Part shown: piece by piece, positions 34,392-45,403 of the stretch | How positions within the stretch are numbered: position 1 is the stretch's first letter | Layout: the number at the start of each line of letters is the position of its first letter | Assembly (NCBI GenBank): GCA_001599715.1 | Contig: BCHU01000002.1 | Coordinates: 1,922,001 to 1,986,000, forward strand | From: Phaeotremella fagi | Taxonomy: Eukaryota > Basidiomycota > Tremellomycetes > Tremellales > Phaeotremellaceae | Direction: 5' to 3' | Length of the DNA: 64,000 bases | Notes under the pieces: generated by a model | Databases searched by the model: none | What the model saw: the letters and a program-made list of their open reading frames with translations, nothing else | What the model was told of the DNA's origin: nothing | Program-made: the position numbers and the translations under genes

Positions 34392-34832
34392 TCAAACATC
34401 CCTATGATCAAATATAGAGATAAGGGTTTCGATCACTTTGGAACTAACAGCACCTTCATGATATGCTTCCAAAGTCAACTGGCGAAGTCGTACACCTGAT
34501 ACGAATAATCTCGAATTTTCTGGCCCCTCGAAGAAGTAATGTTTGACTTCCTCTTCGTTCTCCAAAGAATCACCTACGTAAACCGCTAAACGATCGATTT
34601 TTGTTCCTTTACTGAAAATCACCTCAGAATGTTCGGTTCGAGTTTGATATTCCGTTTGAGATTCATCATCTTTGATAGATAAAATGACACCGACGTTTAG
34701 AGTTGCTGTTACCTTTTGGCGATCGAACCAGGATGGTGTGAATTGAGTTAAAAACTTCCGGTTATTGTACCAATTTTCAGCTTCCGTTGGAGTGGCTTTC
34801 TTGAAATTTGTGTTCTTGTAGACTTCGGACAT
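34392..34832 (-). CDS. YKNT-family small protein A (unknown function)
   Basis: 146-residue intronless protein that I cannot match to a known family. It starts MSEVYKNTNFKKATPTEAEN with the family's N-terminal YKNT motif, followed by W at residue 21, a hydrophobic strand (LNVGVILSI), then VIFSKGTKIDRL and a later hydrophobic/aromatic block (LRQLTLEAYHEGAVSSKVI) ending ISIFDHRDV. The same order of blocks recurs in five other genes in this window. No signal peptide or membrane segment. It is divergent from copy B, with starts 213 bp apart. Confidence 0.68.
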   Translation of the reverse strand: MSEVYKNTNFKKATPTEAENWYNNRKFLTQFTPSWFDRQKVTATLNVGVILSIKDDESQTEYQTRTEHSEVIFSKGTKIDRLAVYVGDSLENEEEVKHYFFEGPENSRLFVSGVRLRQLTLEAYHEGAVSSKVIETLISIFDHRDV

Positions 34833-35045
34833 GACTGATTTCTGATATTTGTTTCTAGATGATCAAGTGGAGAAAGTTGGAAACGATAAAGTGGGTTGAA
34901 ATTGAGAATAATTGAATCTCCTCTTATGTGAAATGAATGGATGTTGTTGGATCAATGGAAGCGACATGGTGTCTGTGCCACATCTGGAAGCAGGTTTCGT
35001 TTCCGCAAGGTGAAAAGTACAGTAGGTACTGTGGGTAGACCAATC

Positions 35046-35514
35046 ATGCCAGGATATAAAGGTACTGTATTCCACGAAGTCACAGATCCAACAGAAGCTC
35101 GCAACTGGTCTACAAACGGTGAAATCTTATCCCCTTTTAAGAAACTTCCTCTCCGTTCAGATTCAGCAGAGCTTCAGGTCAGTGTGATTCTTCATCGCCT
35201 CATCGGGCCATTTGGATTCCGTCGTGATTTAGTTCTTAGTCAAGGCTCAAAAAACTAAAAATAAATTCTCGTCATATTCTAATGGCCACAGAACGGGTTA
35301 TCTTTTCGAGCCATCTGGTCGTTGTAGCGGAGGGTATAACCTAAAAACTTATGAGTTGAAAGCATGGTTTGATGGGCCCGTCGACGTTCGCTCAGTTTAC
35401 GAACAGATGGAGGAGTTTGATAGAAGAAGTCTTGCTGAAGGAGCCACCTCGCAAAGTTCTGCAGGTGGTGAAGAGGATTTAGACGATGCTCAAGCTCTGT
35501 GTGGTGATGAATGA
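35046..35514 (+). pseudogene. YKNT-family copy B, frameshifted
   Basis: A plus-strand copy of the YKNT family. The first part reads MPGYKGTVFHEVTDPTEARN and continues to DLVLSQGSK, matching copies C and D (NWSTN.EILS; VILxxx; VLSKGT). A one-base offset near 35250-35260 then brings TAA in frame. The homologous second half resumes in the next frame with TGYLFEPSGRCSGGYN and YELKAWFDGPVDVRSVYEQM, and stops at 35512-35514. I see no usable intron (the only GT-AG choice would be about 21 bp), so the break looks like an indel. Because both halves are otherwise well preserved it is recent or a sequencing error in the A-rich run. Confidence 0.6.
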
Positions 35515-36219
35515 TGGGAGATGAGAAGGGCTATTGAACTATTCTTTGGTGGTTGAGTAGTTTGAAAGTACTCGTCATCGAGTTGCCAGTGGTAGTCTGT
35601 TATGTAAACCATTATCGTTCTTGCAGTTATTGAGTCGATGAAGCAGCGTCGCAGTAGCATTTGAATTCGTGCCAAATGAAGCTAGCGGGGTTTCTCATGT
35701 CAAAGACTTCGTTGGTTTGGGATTCAAGGCACCAGTCAGTGGTGTAAGAAACGATTCATCATTGCTTCTCTTCTATCCATTCGACAAAACAAGGTCCAAA
35801 CTACGGAAAAATAGGATTTGTTACTATTACCGATAGCGTCAGACTGAGGAACTGGTGGCAAAAATTGGATGTTAAGATGAGAATATTCTTGAAAGTTGAT
35901 TTCCCTGTTCATATCGCTCAAGATATGAAAGGATTCTATCGACAATCGAGCATTTTAAATAAAGTGGAGCGGGATATATCAATGATCAATGGATTTCCAT
36001 GCTTATCGGAAATCCTTTGTTCACTGTCGTTTCGAGTACAGTGGCAGATTCACATAGCAAAACTTTTGCCACTGATCAATATTCCAAAAAAGAGAATGTA
36101 GACGATTTTAGTATGAGGAAGACAGAAACGAGTGGAAATGAGACACAAGACTGACATTTTGAAAGTACAAAGTTATCAAGAGAATAGGGATACTGTACGA
36201 GTTCCAACAAAGACTAAAC
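35515..36219. other. Intergenic spacer inside YKNT cluster 1
   Basis: About 700 bp with only short, unconserved reading frames on both strands. No further recognisable YKNT copy was found here by eye. Confidence 0.45.
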
Positions 36220-36690
36220 CTAATACAAAGAACCATCTGGCTCTTGTGGCAACTTACTGTCGACTGAATTCTCCTCATCATAGTCCCTGAAACATCTATA
36301 AACATTCTCTATGTCTACAGCTCTCCCCTTATATGCCTTCATCGTATAGTGGGACAGCGGAATACTCCCAGTATGATATTCTCCCCCACTTGACGAAATG
36401 AAAACATAACCTTTGCGATAGGGAGTTCTCTTTGATGTTGATTTACCATTTTTGTCTAAATACTCATTCCATTTATCTTTGATACTGGTACCCTTACTCA
36501 AAACCAAATCCTCGTGTGAATCCGGGTCCTCCAGAATGATACTTTGGTTAAGCACAGCACATTTGGAGCCACCGAAAAGGGGTTTTGTGAATTCCGACAA
36601 GATTGAGAGGTTGGTAGACCATTGTTTCCCTTCTTCCTCACTGACCTCTCTGAAGCCAGCGTAGGTGTATCTGGAAGAATAATAGCTCAT
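36220..36690 (-). CDS. YKNT-family small protein C (unknown function)
   Basis: 156-residue intronless paralogue. N-terminus MSYYSSRYTYAGFREVSEEE; the YKNT position has drifted (YTYAGF), but EEEGKQWSTNLSILSEFTKP matches the ARNWSTNGEILSPFKK block of copy B. LNQSIILEDPDSHEDLVLSK then GTSIKDKW, YRKGYVFISSSGGEYHTGSI and MKAYKGRAVDIENVYRCFRD follow the family order. The tail is Asp/Glu-rich. The ATG at 36690 is the only start before the conserved block. Soluble; function unknown. Confidence 0.66.
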   Translation of the reverse strand: MSYYSSRYTYAGFREVSEEEGKQWSTNLSILSEFTKPLFGGSKCAVLNQSIILEDPDSHEDLVLSKGTSIKDKWNEYLDKNGKSTSKRTPYRKGYVFISSSGGEYHTGSIPLSHYTMKAYKGRAVDIENVYRCFRDYDEENSVDSKLPQEPDGSLY

Positions 36691-37590
36691 GACAGCGATC
36701 AGAAATTTACTGTTGGATGAAGAAATGAAGGATCAAGTCCTAAAACCTGTGGATATAAGTCAGCTAAATGTTTACAAAGGATCGTCAGGTGAAAGGTTAC
36801 AGTTCCTTTCCAAAAGCTCCACTTAGTACAGTCATGTGGCATTCTTGGCTCCACCTTTTTTCTCCATGAAGTGCCTCATGAGAGATCCGACGAAGGCATG
36901 TTAACCTCGATTGTCTTCCAATCTTTGAGAGTCCCACGACCAGCATGATCAGTCCAGAATTCATGAGAATTTCCCACATACTTGAGATGCTGCAACCGCC
37001 TCCCTAACCCTCTCGAAAGCTTCTTTGGGCTTACCTTAATTGTTCCAATACGTAGGTAGTGACTTCGGTACAGATGATAGTACTGTAGGTCGATGAATGC
37101 ATTAGATATCACATTGTGTCCTACAAAGTCCTTGTAAGGTAAAAGGTTTGATTTCTGAGCCAGAGGCTGCTGAGCTTCATCTTTTTACTTTATATCCAGG
37201 ATGTGTGCCTCTTGTGAACGTTACTTGTCGCAGCCGCCATGATGTCGATGCAATAAGTAGCCTCGATCGACTACCCTCATGGATGCTCTACTTTGATCTT
37301 CTTTTAGTAGATTAACTGAATCGTCAAACTTAGTACGGTAGCACGCATGTTCAGTCATGCCAAACATACCTGTGTGCAAAATTTGGCGTGACGAATGATA
37401 CAGTGTGTGCTGGTACGGACAGATGTTCTCAAATATGTAGCATCCCCCACAAAACTACGACATCCATTACGTTCACTAAAACGGGCGATAAAAGGACTAT
37501 AAACAAATCAAGACGAATACAAGGGGAAGGAATCAAAATACATAGACCACCATCAAAAGCCTCCTCGTTTCTCCCCATCTCATCGCCACC
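36691..37590. other. Intergenic spacer inside YKNT cluster 1
   Basis: 900 bp, the longest gene-free stretch in the window. A minus-strand frame near 36880-37110 was inspected but shows neither an ATG-initiated conserved product nor family blocks. No repeat or RNA gene is recognised. Confidence 0.45.
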
Positions 37591-38070
37591 TTAAAATGTT
37601 CCCCCTGAAGAAGTACCAAAAATCTCACGCTGTTTTCGGTCGTAAGTCACTATGGTGTTCTTCGTACTTTCTATATCCTTATCTTCAACTGATTTCGTAG
37701 CTTTCAAGATATAATCTTCGAGGGGAAAATTTCCCGTAGTGTACTGACTGTAGTTCTTATCTGGGGGAGTGAAGCGGTAACCGATCATCTCTATTTCCTC
37801 TCGCTCAGATGACGGAGCCCATCCTCTCTCTTTTTCTTGTCTCGAAACCCCAAACAGGTTTTCAACCATAGTCCCTCTACTGAAGACCAGGAGACTTTCG
37901 TCTTTCTTGGGGGATTGTAAGATGACACTAGAAGTCAGCTTGGCTGATGATGGGCTGTGGGTGAAGCGGTGTGACTTTGGTTCTGATATAATGTTTCGAT
38001 TCGTCTTCCAATTTCGTCCATCCTTAGCACTAACTGCTCTGTAGTCGGTACCTTTGAAGAATTCTGGCAT
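37591..38070 (-). CDS. YKNT-family small protein D (unknown function)
   Basis: 159-residue intronless paralogue. The preferred ATG at 38070 gives MPEFFKGTDYRAVSAKDGRN with FKGT at the family motif; an in-frame ATG at 38163 would add 31 hydrophobic/aromatic residues that no other copy has. Block order: NWKTNRNIIS, LTSSVILQSPKKDE, LLVFSRGTMVENLF, GYRFTPPDKNYSQYTTGNFP, YILKATKSVEDKDIESTKNT, then a short basic/Gly-Ser tail. Closest to copies B and C by eye (FKGT, NWxTN, SRGT/SQGS). Soluble; function unknown. Confidence 0.66.
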   Translation of the reverse strand: MPEFFKGTDYRAVSAKDGRNWKTNRNIISEPKSHRFTHSPSSAKLTSSVILQSPKKDESLLVFSRGTMVENLFGVSRQEKERGWAPSSEREEIEMIGYRFTPPDKNYSQYTTGNFPLEDYILKATKSVEDKDIESTKNTIVTYDRKQREIFGTSSGGTF

Positions 38071-38448
38071 TGTTGAGTTTGGGAAAGACAAGTGAAAAAT
38101 GGGTGGCAGAAATGTCTTAAGAAATTGAAATTCAAGTAAAATGAATGTTTTATTTATGTGCATTAGAGTACTTCAGAATCAAAGGGTGTTTTGGAGAAAG
38201 GAAAGAACATTATACCGTGGCTCCCTTGTATCTGTGGGGCTTTGCTATATTCAAACCTTTCATACATTGATGAGAAACCTGTTTTGCCACGACCCATGAC
38301 TGCCACGAAGGTGAAAGTGGAGGTGGAGGTGTATACGAATGTCACCATCAACTCTACGGCCATGCATCAGAACGGGAGGGGGAGGTGTAGGTGTACTATA
38401 CTATGGATACGTAGCTTCTCATTCATACTTATATTTCATGGCATCTAA
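38071..38448. other. Divergent intergenic region (YKNT-D / quinone oxidoreductase)
   Basis: Promoter region between the oppositely oriented genes. It includes an in-frame ATG extension of copy D (to 38163) that is probably not used. No other gene is seen. Confidence 0.4.
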
Positions 38449-39988
38449 ATGTCATTGACATCCACTCTTCATCTTCATCTATCAAGACAAATCCTCAAGA
38501 AATCAATCAGACCTTCTATATCTACAGCCCAACTGCGTCCCATTCCACCAAGCGTTCACCACATCCACCTAAGATCATCTCCATTCCCACAACGAGCATT
38601 CACAACAACCCCACGTACACAGAGCAAAATGAAAGCAATCCTAATCAAAGATGGTAAAGGTCCAGCCGAGAACCTATATCTAGGAGAGGAGGAGACACCA
38701 GAACCCAAATCTGATGAAGTTCAGATTAAAGTTAAAGTCAGTTTCCGCTTCCGATAATTATAAAGTACGGTTAACTGACAAACAAGTCAGACGTTCGGAC
38801 TCAACAGAATGGATATCGTCCAGCGTGAAGGGAAATATCCACTTCCACCTCAAGCTTCAAAAACTATTATGGGAGTTGAGTTTTGTGGTGTGGTCACCAA
38901 GATTGGAGATGGGATTAAGAAGTATCAAGTCGGTGATGAAGTCCTCGGTTTGACCTATGGGGTAAGCTGGTAATCCTAGGTCCTTGTTCCATCAGCTTAC
39001 TGTTGCTCCAGGGCGCTTATGCGGAATACGTCGTCTGTAATGAAGTCATGCTTCTACCTAAACCTAAAGAATTGTCATATGTAGAAGCCGCTGCTATTCC
39101 TGAAAATTGGTTGACTGGTAAGCTCTGTCGATTTTTGATATTTCATAGCTTACACCTTCCTCACAGCTTTCCAAGCTTTGTTCGTAGAAGGTAAATTCAA
39201 AAAGGGACAGAACGTTTTGATCCACGCTGTAAGCTGAAAACTGTACTCGAGCGTTTACACCACATCTGACATATAGAATAGGGTGCATCAGGTGTTGGTG
39301 TAGCCGCTATCCAACTAGCTCGTATGTTAATCAGCTTCATGTTGTTCGAACAGTTGTTCAGTCACTGATTATGACTTCAAAGTGCATGTTGGAGGTGCCG
39401 GTAAAGTGTTCACTACTTGTGGTACCGATGAGAAAGTCAAATTCCTCGAGAAACTGGGAGGAAACACTGGTAAACTCCATGCGTTCAATTACAAAACACA
39501 AAGTAAGCAATCTCATCAACCAAATTCAATCACTAAGAGTAAAACCTCCACAGATTTCGAAGAGGAAATCAAGAAAATCGATTCAGGTGTAGACCTTATC
39601 GTCGATTTCATCGGACGCAACTATTTCAACATGAACGTCAATCTCCTCAATCGAGATGGAACCATGATCTTCCTAGCTTTCCTCTCTGGACCATCACTCG
39701 AGGGAGCGAGTTTGGCTCAGATACTGTTCAAGAGATTGACGTTACGGGGATCGACTTTACGTTCTAGAAGTGAGGAGTATCAGGCTGATCTGTTGGATCG
39801 ATTCAAGAAGGAGGCACTGGGGTTGATCACTAGTGGTGAAATGAAGGTTGAGGTTCATGAGGTCAGTTCCTGGTTTTTTAGGGATTGATCTTGGTGACTA
39901 ATACGTGAATTAGGTCTTCCCTTGGGATAAAGTTATTGAAGCTCATAAAGAAATGGAGGCGAATAAGAACAGTGGAAAGGTTGGTTGA
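38449..39988 (+). CDS. NAD(P)H quinone oxidoreductase, PIG3/TP53I3 type (MDR superfamily)
   Basis: Medium-chain reductase that reduces quinones with NADPH. The core begins at MKAILIKDGKGPAENLYLGE (about 38630) and continues through the family marker TFGLNRMDIVQREGKYPLPP, MGVEFCGVVTKIGDG, VGDEVLGLTYG, AYAEYVVCNEVMLLPKP, IPENWLT, the nucleotide-binding GASGVGVAAIQLA and HVGGAGKVFTTCGTDEK, then VDLIVDFIGRNYFNMN. The structural zinc cysteines are absent, as expected for quinone reductases. The ATG at 38449 adds about 60 residues rich in Arg, Ser and Pro and almost lacking acids, which looks like a mitochondrial presequence. About seven introns; the end is at 39988. Confidence 0.87.
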
Positions 39989-40351
39989 TGAACAATTCTC
40001 TTCTAAAGATTATCCAACTAACTCAAAACTTAGATCATTTTCGAGATTCCACAATGAATATCCTTCTGACTTATATTTTCATTTTTCTAGAAGGTTTATG
40101 CAGAGTCGGGTTCCAGGATAGGTAGTGTATTTATTTTGATGATGACTGCAATGTAGATTTTTACATGGACCAAATTTGAATCCATCGTTTGGACAGGATG
40201 TACTCGCATCATTTGTGACGACTAAAGCGGAGTGATGTGATTCATTAAAATGATATGATGCCCTATGCAATACTAATCTACAAATACAATTGATCCAACC
40301 AATCCTCTCCACACAAGAATCTCTCAATTCCCCCCAAAAAATCAAAAAAGT
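39989..40351. other. Convergent 3' intergenic region
   Basis: About 360 bp between the 3' ends of the oxidoreductase and the MDL1-COX10 gene. AT-rich; no gene recognised. Confidence 0.5.
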
Positions 40352-43300
40352 CTAAATCAAAACCTTATCCTTCTTCTCCTTCCCACCATCAGATTCCTCC
40401 TCATGAGAACCAACGAATCTCCCCACCCATCCCCGAAGATTTTTATGAACCATCATCAAACCCAACACGACGGGTAGATACCATAAACTAACCCAAAAAC
40501 ATCGTCTGGCCGTAATCTCATTGGTCGATTTCCAGAATTTCCACGCTGAATCCACGAAAAAGGCGTTAGGGATCGCACTGGTCAATGCGAATGACCAGTC
40601 CACCGATCCACTTAATGGAGCCATGAGACCGCAGACTGGGAGTAGGATGACTGCGTGTCTCAAAGAGACTAAGGCGTTTAATCGGGGTGAGAGGACTGAG
40701 AGCATTGGATAACCGCTTAAGGCGTAGAACGGTCTGATCATGTGGGATAACGCGTTGAAATGAGGGAATTGCCATGAGAAAAGTAGAACGAATAGTGTAT
40801 AAGCTGTTAAGGGGTTTGGAGTGGTTGAGGTGTTGTCGTCGGTGAATGGTAAATAGAAACGAAGGGGTTGATCTTGAGTCGGGAATAATGATCCGCCTGT
40901 GGCTGTCCATCCCATAAGTGGAGTGATTGCTCCGACAACTGCTCCAACCCAGGTGTTTGCTACTGTGAATCTTTTCATTGGGGTGTAGATCGCAGAATAG
41001 AGGATGAGATTACCGATTCCCAAAGCTGCTGTTGTGGGATTACATCCGAAATAAAGGAAAGTGCCTCCAATGATCGTACACACCATACCGAACATTGCAG
41101 CATGGAAGACACTGATTCGTCTAGATGCCAAAGGTCGAACTCTGGTTCGAGGTGTTTGAGCATCTAATGGAATTTCAAGAATCTGGTTGAACGTATTCGC
41201 AGCAGCTGAAGTTAGGAAAGTTCCTATCGTGAGATTGAATAACAAAGGCACAGATAGGGGTAATGGTGATAAAGCCAACCCAGTAGTAGCTGTAAGTGTC
41301 ATCAAGATGGATAAGTTCCTTTTGGACAATTGAGAATAGATGACCACAAGACGTCGAAGGTTCATAGGTGGGTGAGGTCGATATGCTGAAAATGGAGCAC
41401 TGGGTGCAGTCGGGACTGGGAGGTTCAAGTCGGGAAATACTGTCGGCTGAGCATTGGCAGCCTGTCGAACAGTTGTAATTTCACTCAGTCGAGATGTGAA
41501 GAATGTTTGAGATGAATGATCGATAGCTTGAGAATGACTTCGTCTTTGAGTATGTATAGATCGTTTTTGGCCATTAAACGGTGAAGGCGCTTGGATGGGT
41601 AGTCGACGAGATGACGAGGCCGACACCGTAGCAGTAACGGGTTGAGGAACGTGATGGTCTTCAGTTTCCGTAGCAATTGGTTCTCCAAGTTTTGCCATTT
41701 GACCCTCAACCATCTTCCTAAATCTTCCTTTTGGTCTGGAGATGAGTTCATCGTACGAACCATCCTCAGCGACTCTGCCGCCTTCTAGTAGAACGACTCT
41801 TTCAGCTTGAGCGATGGATGATAGTCGATGGGCAATGAGAATGACAGTAATGTCAGAATTGGAGAATAGATTGTTGAGAGCTTTGTTTACCTGTGTGATG
41901 TCAGTCAACATTTCACTTAGATCTCGAACTACTTACAGCAGCTTCGGATTCAGAATCAAGAGCACTAGTCGCCTCGTCCATCAACAGTACTGCTGGGTTC
42001 CCAACTAAAGCTCTAGCAATGGCGACTCTTTGACGTTGACCACCGGAAAGACTAGCTTTGGTAACTACATATCAGCTACCGGCATCCGAAACAAAACTTA
42101 CTAATAGTTTCATAACCCTCTGGCATGTTCTCAATGAAATCACAATGGGCGACTTCAGCAGCTTTGACAACCTCCTCTCGTGTAGCTTCTGGATGACCGT
42201 ATTTAATGTTCTCTTCGATCGTGCCACCGAACAGTATAGGGTCCTGTGGAACCACGCCGATTCTGGCTCTCCATGATTCCGGAATGAAATCCTTGATTGT
42301 TCGTCCGTCAAACGTCACATTACCTTCGGTTGGATCGTAGAATCGTAATAAGAGGAGTTGAATTGATGATTTACCACTTCCACTTCCACCGCTATAGTAG
42401 GTTTAGTGAAGCGAACTTCGACTGTTTGAAAGGACTCACACTAAAGCTAATCTTTCGCCTTTATCGATTCGTAAATTCAACCCGTTCAAAACTTTAACAT
42501 CTGGTCTTGAAGGATACGCAAAAGTAACATCGCGAAGTTCGATAACACCATCACGTTTTGGTACGGATTCTCCGATAGAAAGAGGTATAGGGGAGGGGAG
42601 GTTATGCAGACCGATGATTCTTTGACTCGCTCCTACACCTTTCATGAGACCAGTAAAGAATCCGGCGAGAGCTGGTGCAATCAGCATGATAATGCAGTAT
42701 TGGACTTACTGTTCAAACTCCATTCTATCCAATTCACATAGATGAACAAGGATGTCATGTCACCAACTGATATTTCTCCTCTTCGAACCAAAACACCTCC
42801 ATAGATTAACAACCCGATCATACCGATATCACCAGCGACTTCATTCCCACCTTGGAACACCCCGTTGGCGAAAGTCTCCTTCTTCTGTAGTTTGAAAACG
42901 TCATTGACCTTGGCAGCGAATAAAGCGCGTTCAGAAGTCTGTGTATTGGATGCCGAAACTGTTCGATGAGCCGATAACCTTTCCTCAGCAAGTTTACTCA
43001 TGTTTCCTAAAGCTTCTTGCGTTTTCAAAGAAAGTGTTCGAATATATCTACCGTAGTAGAACGACCCAATCGATATTGGTGGTATCACAAACAACATGAT
43101 TATGGTCAAACTTGGTGAGATGACATACATCATTCCAATACCGACAGCAGCACCAAGAACCGCCTTGAGACCTTCTCCAAGATTTTCTGAGAGAGATTGA
43201 CCAACTATTGATGTATCTTGTCCAAGCCTTGAAAGCGCATCACCGACACCCGAAGTTTCGATATGAGAAGGTGGGAGGGATAAGAATTTACCATAAGTTT

Positions 43301-44114
43301 TGTTTCTGATAGCAACAACAGTTCTTTGTCCAGCTAACCTCAAAGCAATACTTCGACCTGAATTAGCAGCAGCTCCAATAAGTAAGATGACAAACAAAGC
43401 TGCCGTAGCTTTTTCTACAGGTAAACCGAAAAGTAAAGTAGCTTCAGAACCAGGCGCGAAGAAATCAATGATTCGACCAATAACCCATGGAATAGCTAGA
43501 TTAACACCGGTGGAAATAGAGAGACAAGCTACTCCGAGTGTGATCAGTCGCCATTGAGGTTTAGCTAACGATACGAGTTTGAGAATAGACGATGCGTCAG
43601 GTTTCGGATCTGTTTTGGCGGGTACAGAAGCTTTTTCAACTGGTGTTGGAGTTGCTGGAGGTGATAGTGGAGTGGTGACAGGAGTTGTAGTGGTTGCAGT
43701 TTCTACGGGTTTCTGATTTGCTTGATTTGAGTTATGCCGTATAGGAATTGTCCGCGCGAATACCGAGTGAACAGAGTGATTGTTGATACCAAATGAACGA
43801 GTGTAAATACCCTTCGAATAAAGATCATAAAGTCTGGTACTCGAGAAAGATCTTAATCCGACAGAACCAACGAAATTAGAAGGTCGAACTTGAACCCCAA
43901 CAAATCGACTTTGCTGTAAGAGAGAGGTCAGACCGAGGGGCCGAGCTATAGCTCCTCGGACTGCCATTGCCATTGTTGGCTTATGATATTTGGGTGAAGA
44001 TTTGAGGTGAGATTGTCTACCGAATCTTGAAGAATTTTGAACCCAATTTCTAGAAATAATTAATTGAGAGATGGTTTCACGGAAAAGTCGAAAGGATATT
44101 GTTGGAAAAAACAT
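40352..44114 (-). CDS. Fusion: mitochondrial ABC transporter (MDL1/ABCB10-type) joined in frame to COX10
   Basis: One reading frame carries two enzymes. N-terminal: mitochondrial presequence (Arg/Ser-rich from 44114 or the ATG at 43973), six-helix ABC membrane domain, Walker [10 protein letters not shown] (about 42361-42395), [17 protein letters not shown], signature [15 protein letters not shown] (about 42005-42055), Walker [13 protein letters not shown] and H-loop LIAHRLSS, as in MDL1/ABCB10 half-transporters. Without any stop the frame then crosses a Ser/Arg/Pro-rich linker (about 41341-41671) into COX10, protoheme IX farnesyltransferase, which makes heme O for cytochrome oxidase: [39 protein letters not shown] (prenyl-diphosphate motif), [35 protein letters not shown], ending KEKKDKVLI. 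Four introns, all in the ABC half; about 1,190 residues. Both parts look intact. Confidence 0.9.
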
Positions 44115-44194
44115 ATTACGTAAGAGTTTAAGAGGTGCATACCACTGGAGTTATTGCTGTCAATTTAGACACAATCCATATTCATCTATCCTTC

Positions 44195-45403
44195 ATGCAG
44201 TATAAACCTTCAGTAACTGCTGTTAAATCAGCTCAATCAGCTGCTAATTCAAGGCATGCTCTAATAAATCTAACTAGATTGGTTAATTCCCTTTCGGTCA
44301 GATTAGATATCAACGTGGAAGATGAGTCCGAGTCCACGTCAGAGGAATGGGTGGTGGTGAGGAAAGATTGGGAGGTAAGCTGGATTCCTTAGAGCGCTAC
44401 TTCAGGCATCAGCTGATTGGCTATTATAGACTGTCTTATATGCTCGAGCTTTACTGGAAGCTGTTCGTAATGTTAATGAACAGTATGTCTGCTCGGTCAC
44501 AAAAAGACTTTGCTGACTTGGCGTTCAGATCTTCGTCAGCTACTTCAACGCTGGATACTCTTTCTGAAACATTGAGCCAAGTAGAAATTAGATATAAAGA
44601 ATCCTTAGACGTTCGTCTAATATATCTTACATTGTTGAAATGTATCACTGACGAGATCCATCAGAAATCGAATCCACCAAAAATACTACCACCCCTCCCA
44701 GAAAGTCCCATATCGAGTCCATTAATCATACCCAAAACCCCACTCCTTAACATCCCAACATCAAATCTACCACCCCTATCACCAACAATACCAGCACCAC
44801 CTTCACAACGCCAAAGACATTCTTCAACTTTCACCTCCACCCCTTCATCCACTAGGGATTATTTGGCCATACGAAGAGAAGAGGATAATCAAGGTGATGA
44901 AGTTGGATTATTACCTTTGAAGATCGTTAAGAAAGTGGCAGGGAAGAATGGTGTTAGTGATAAAGATAGTTTACTTGGTTCGGCTAGGGGTGGTGGGGTT
45001 GGTTCTGCCCAATTACATGATGAACTAGGTGGTCAATTGGCGGAGGTATGTTGGATGCCTGTGGATCAGATTGTGCGAAAGCTGATTGTGTTAGATGTCT
45101 CACCGATTGAAATTGAATGCGTTGCATTTTGCTACATCATTAGAAGAGGAGAAGACAATTCTTGACTCTTCAACCGGAGTGTTAGAAAGTATGTAGTGGG
45201 CCTTACCACAGATGATTCAGTATGTCGAATTGCGTCGCTGACCACAGTATCCTGCAGAAAACCTCAGTTCTACTCGTACTTCCAAAGCTCAATTGGCTAC
45301 TGTGTCCAAGAAGGGTAGAGGTACAACTTGTCTCACTTTGGGTGTTGTCGTCTTGGTGATATTCTTATGGATGTGGATGTACATGTTGATACGATTTACG
45401 TGA
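44195..45403 (+). CDS. USE1: USE1-like ER SNARE
   Basis: Tail-anchored SNARE for Golgi-to-ER retrograde traffic. Five exons are joined using GTATGT/GTAAGC donors. The N-terminal half is helical (MQYKPSVTAVKSAQSAANSR; ALLEAVRNVNEQ; VEIRYKESLDVRLIYLTLLK), the middle is Pro/Ser-rich, and the SNARE-like helix is LHDELGGQLAE-MSHRLKLNALHFATSLEEEK-TILDSSTGVLE, matching the 'ML.LA..LK...L' pattern of Use1. The C-terminal anchor TCLTLGVVVLVIFLWMWMYM is followed by LIRFT and TGA at 45401-45403. About 330 residues. The start is only 80 bp from the divergent MDL1-COX10 start. Confidence 0.78.

Noticed and set aside
35736..36101. Overlapping short ORFs on both strands between copies B and C
   Set aside because: No conserved motif, low-complexity support or family similarity; lengths are expected by chance in AT-rich sequence.
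36797..37112. Possible gene or decayed YKNT copy on the minus strand
   Set aside because: The frame lacks YKNT family blocks in order, and no splice sites extend it. Left as intergenic.
40352..41700. COX10 as an independent gene with its own start
   Set aside because: No ATG lies at a suitable place in the linker before the COX10 core except within the ABC C-terminus (MVEGQM) or inside COX10 itself (PPMNLRR), and the frame is continuous with the ABC domain. The possibility of a separate transcript is stated under the fusion finding.
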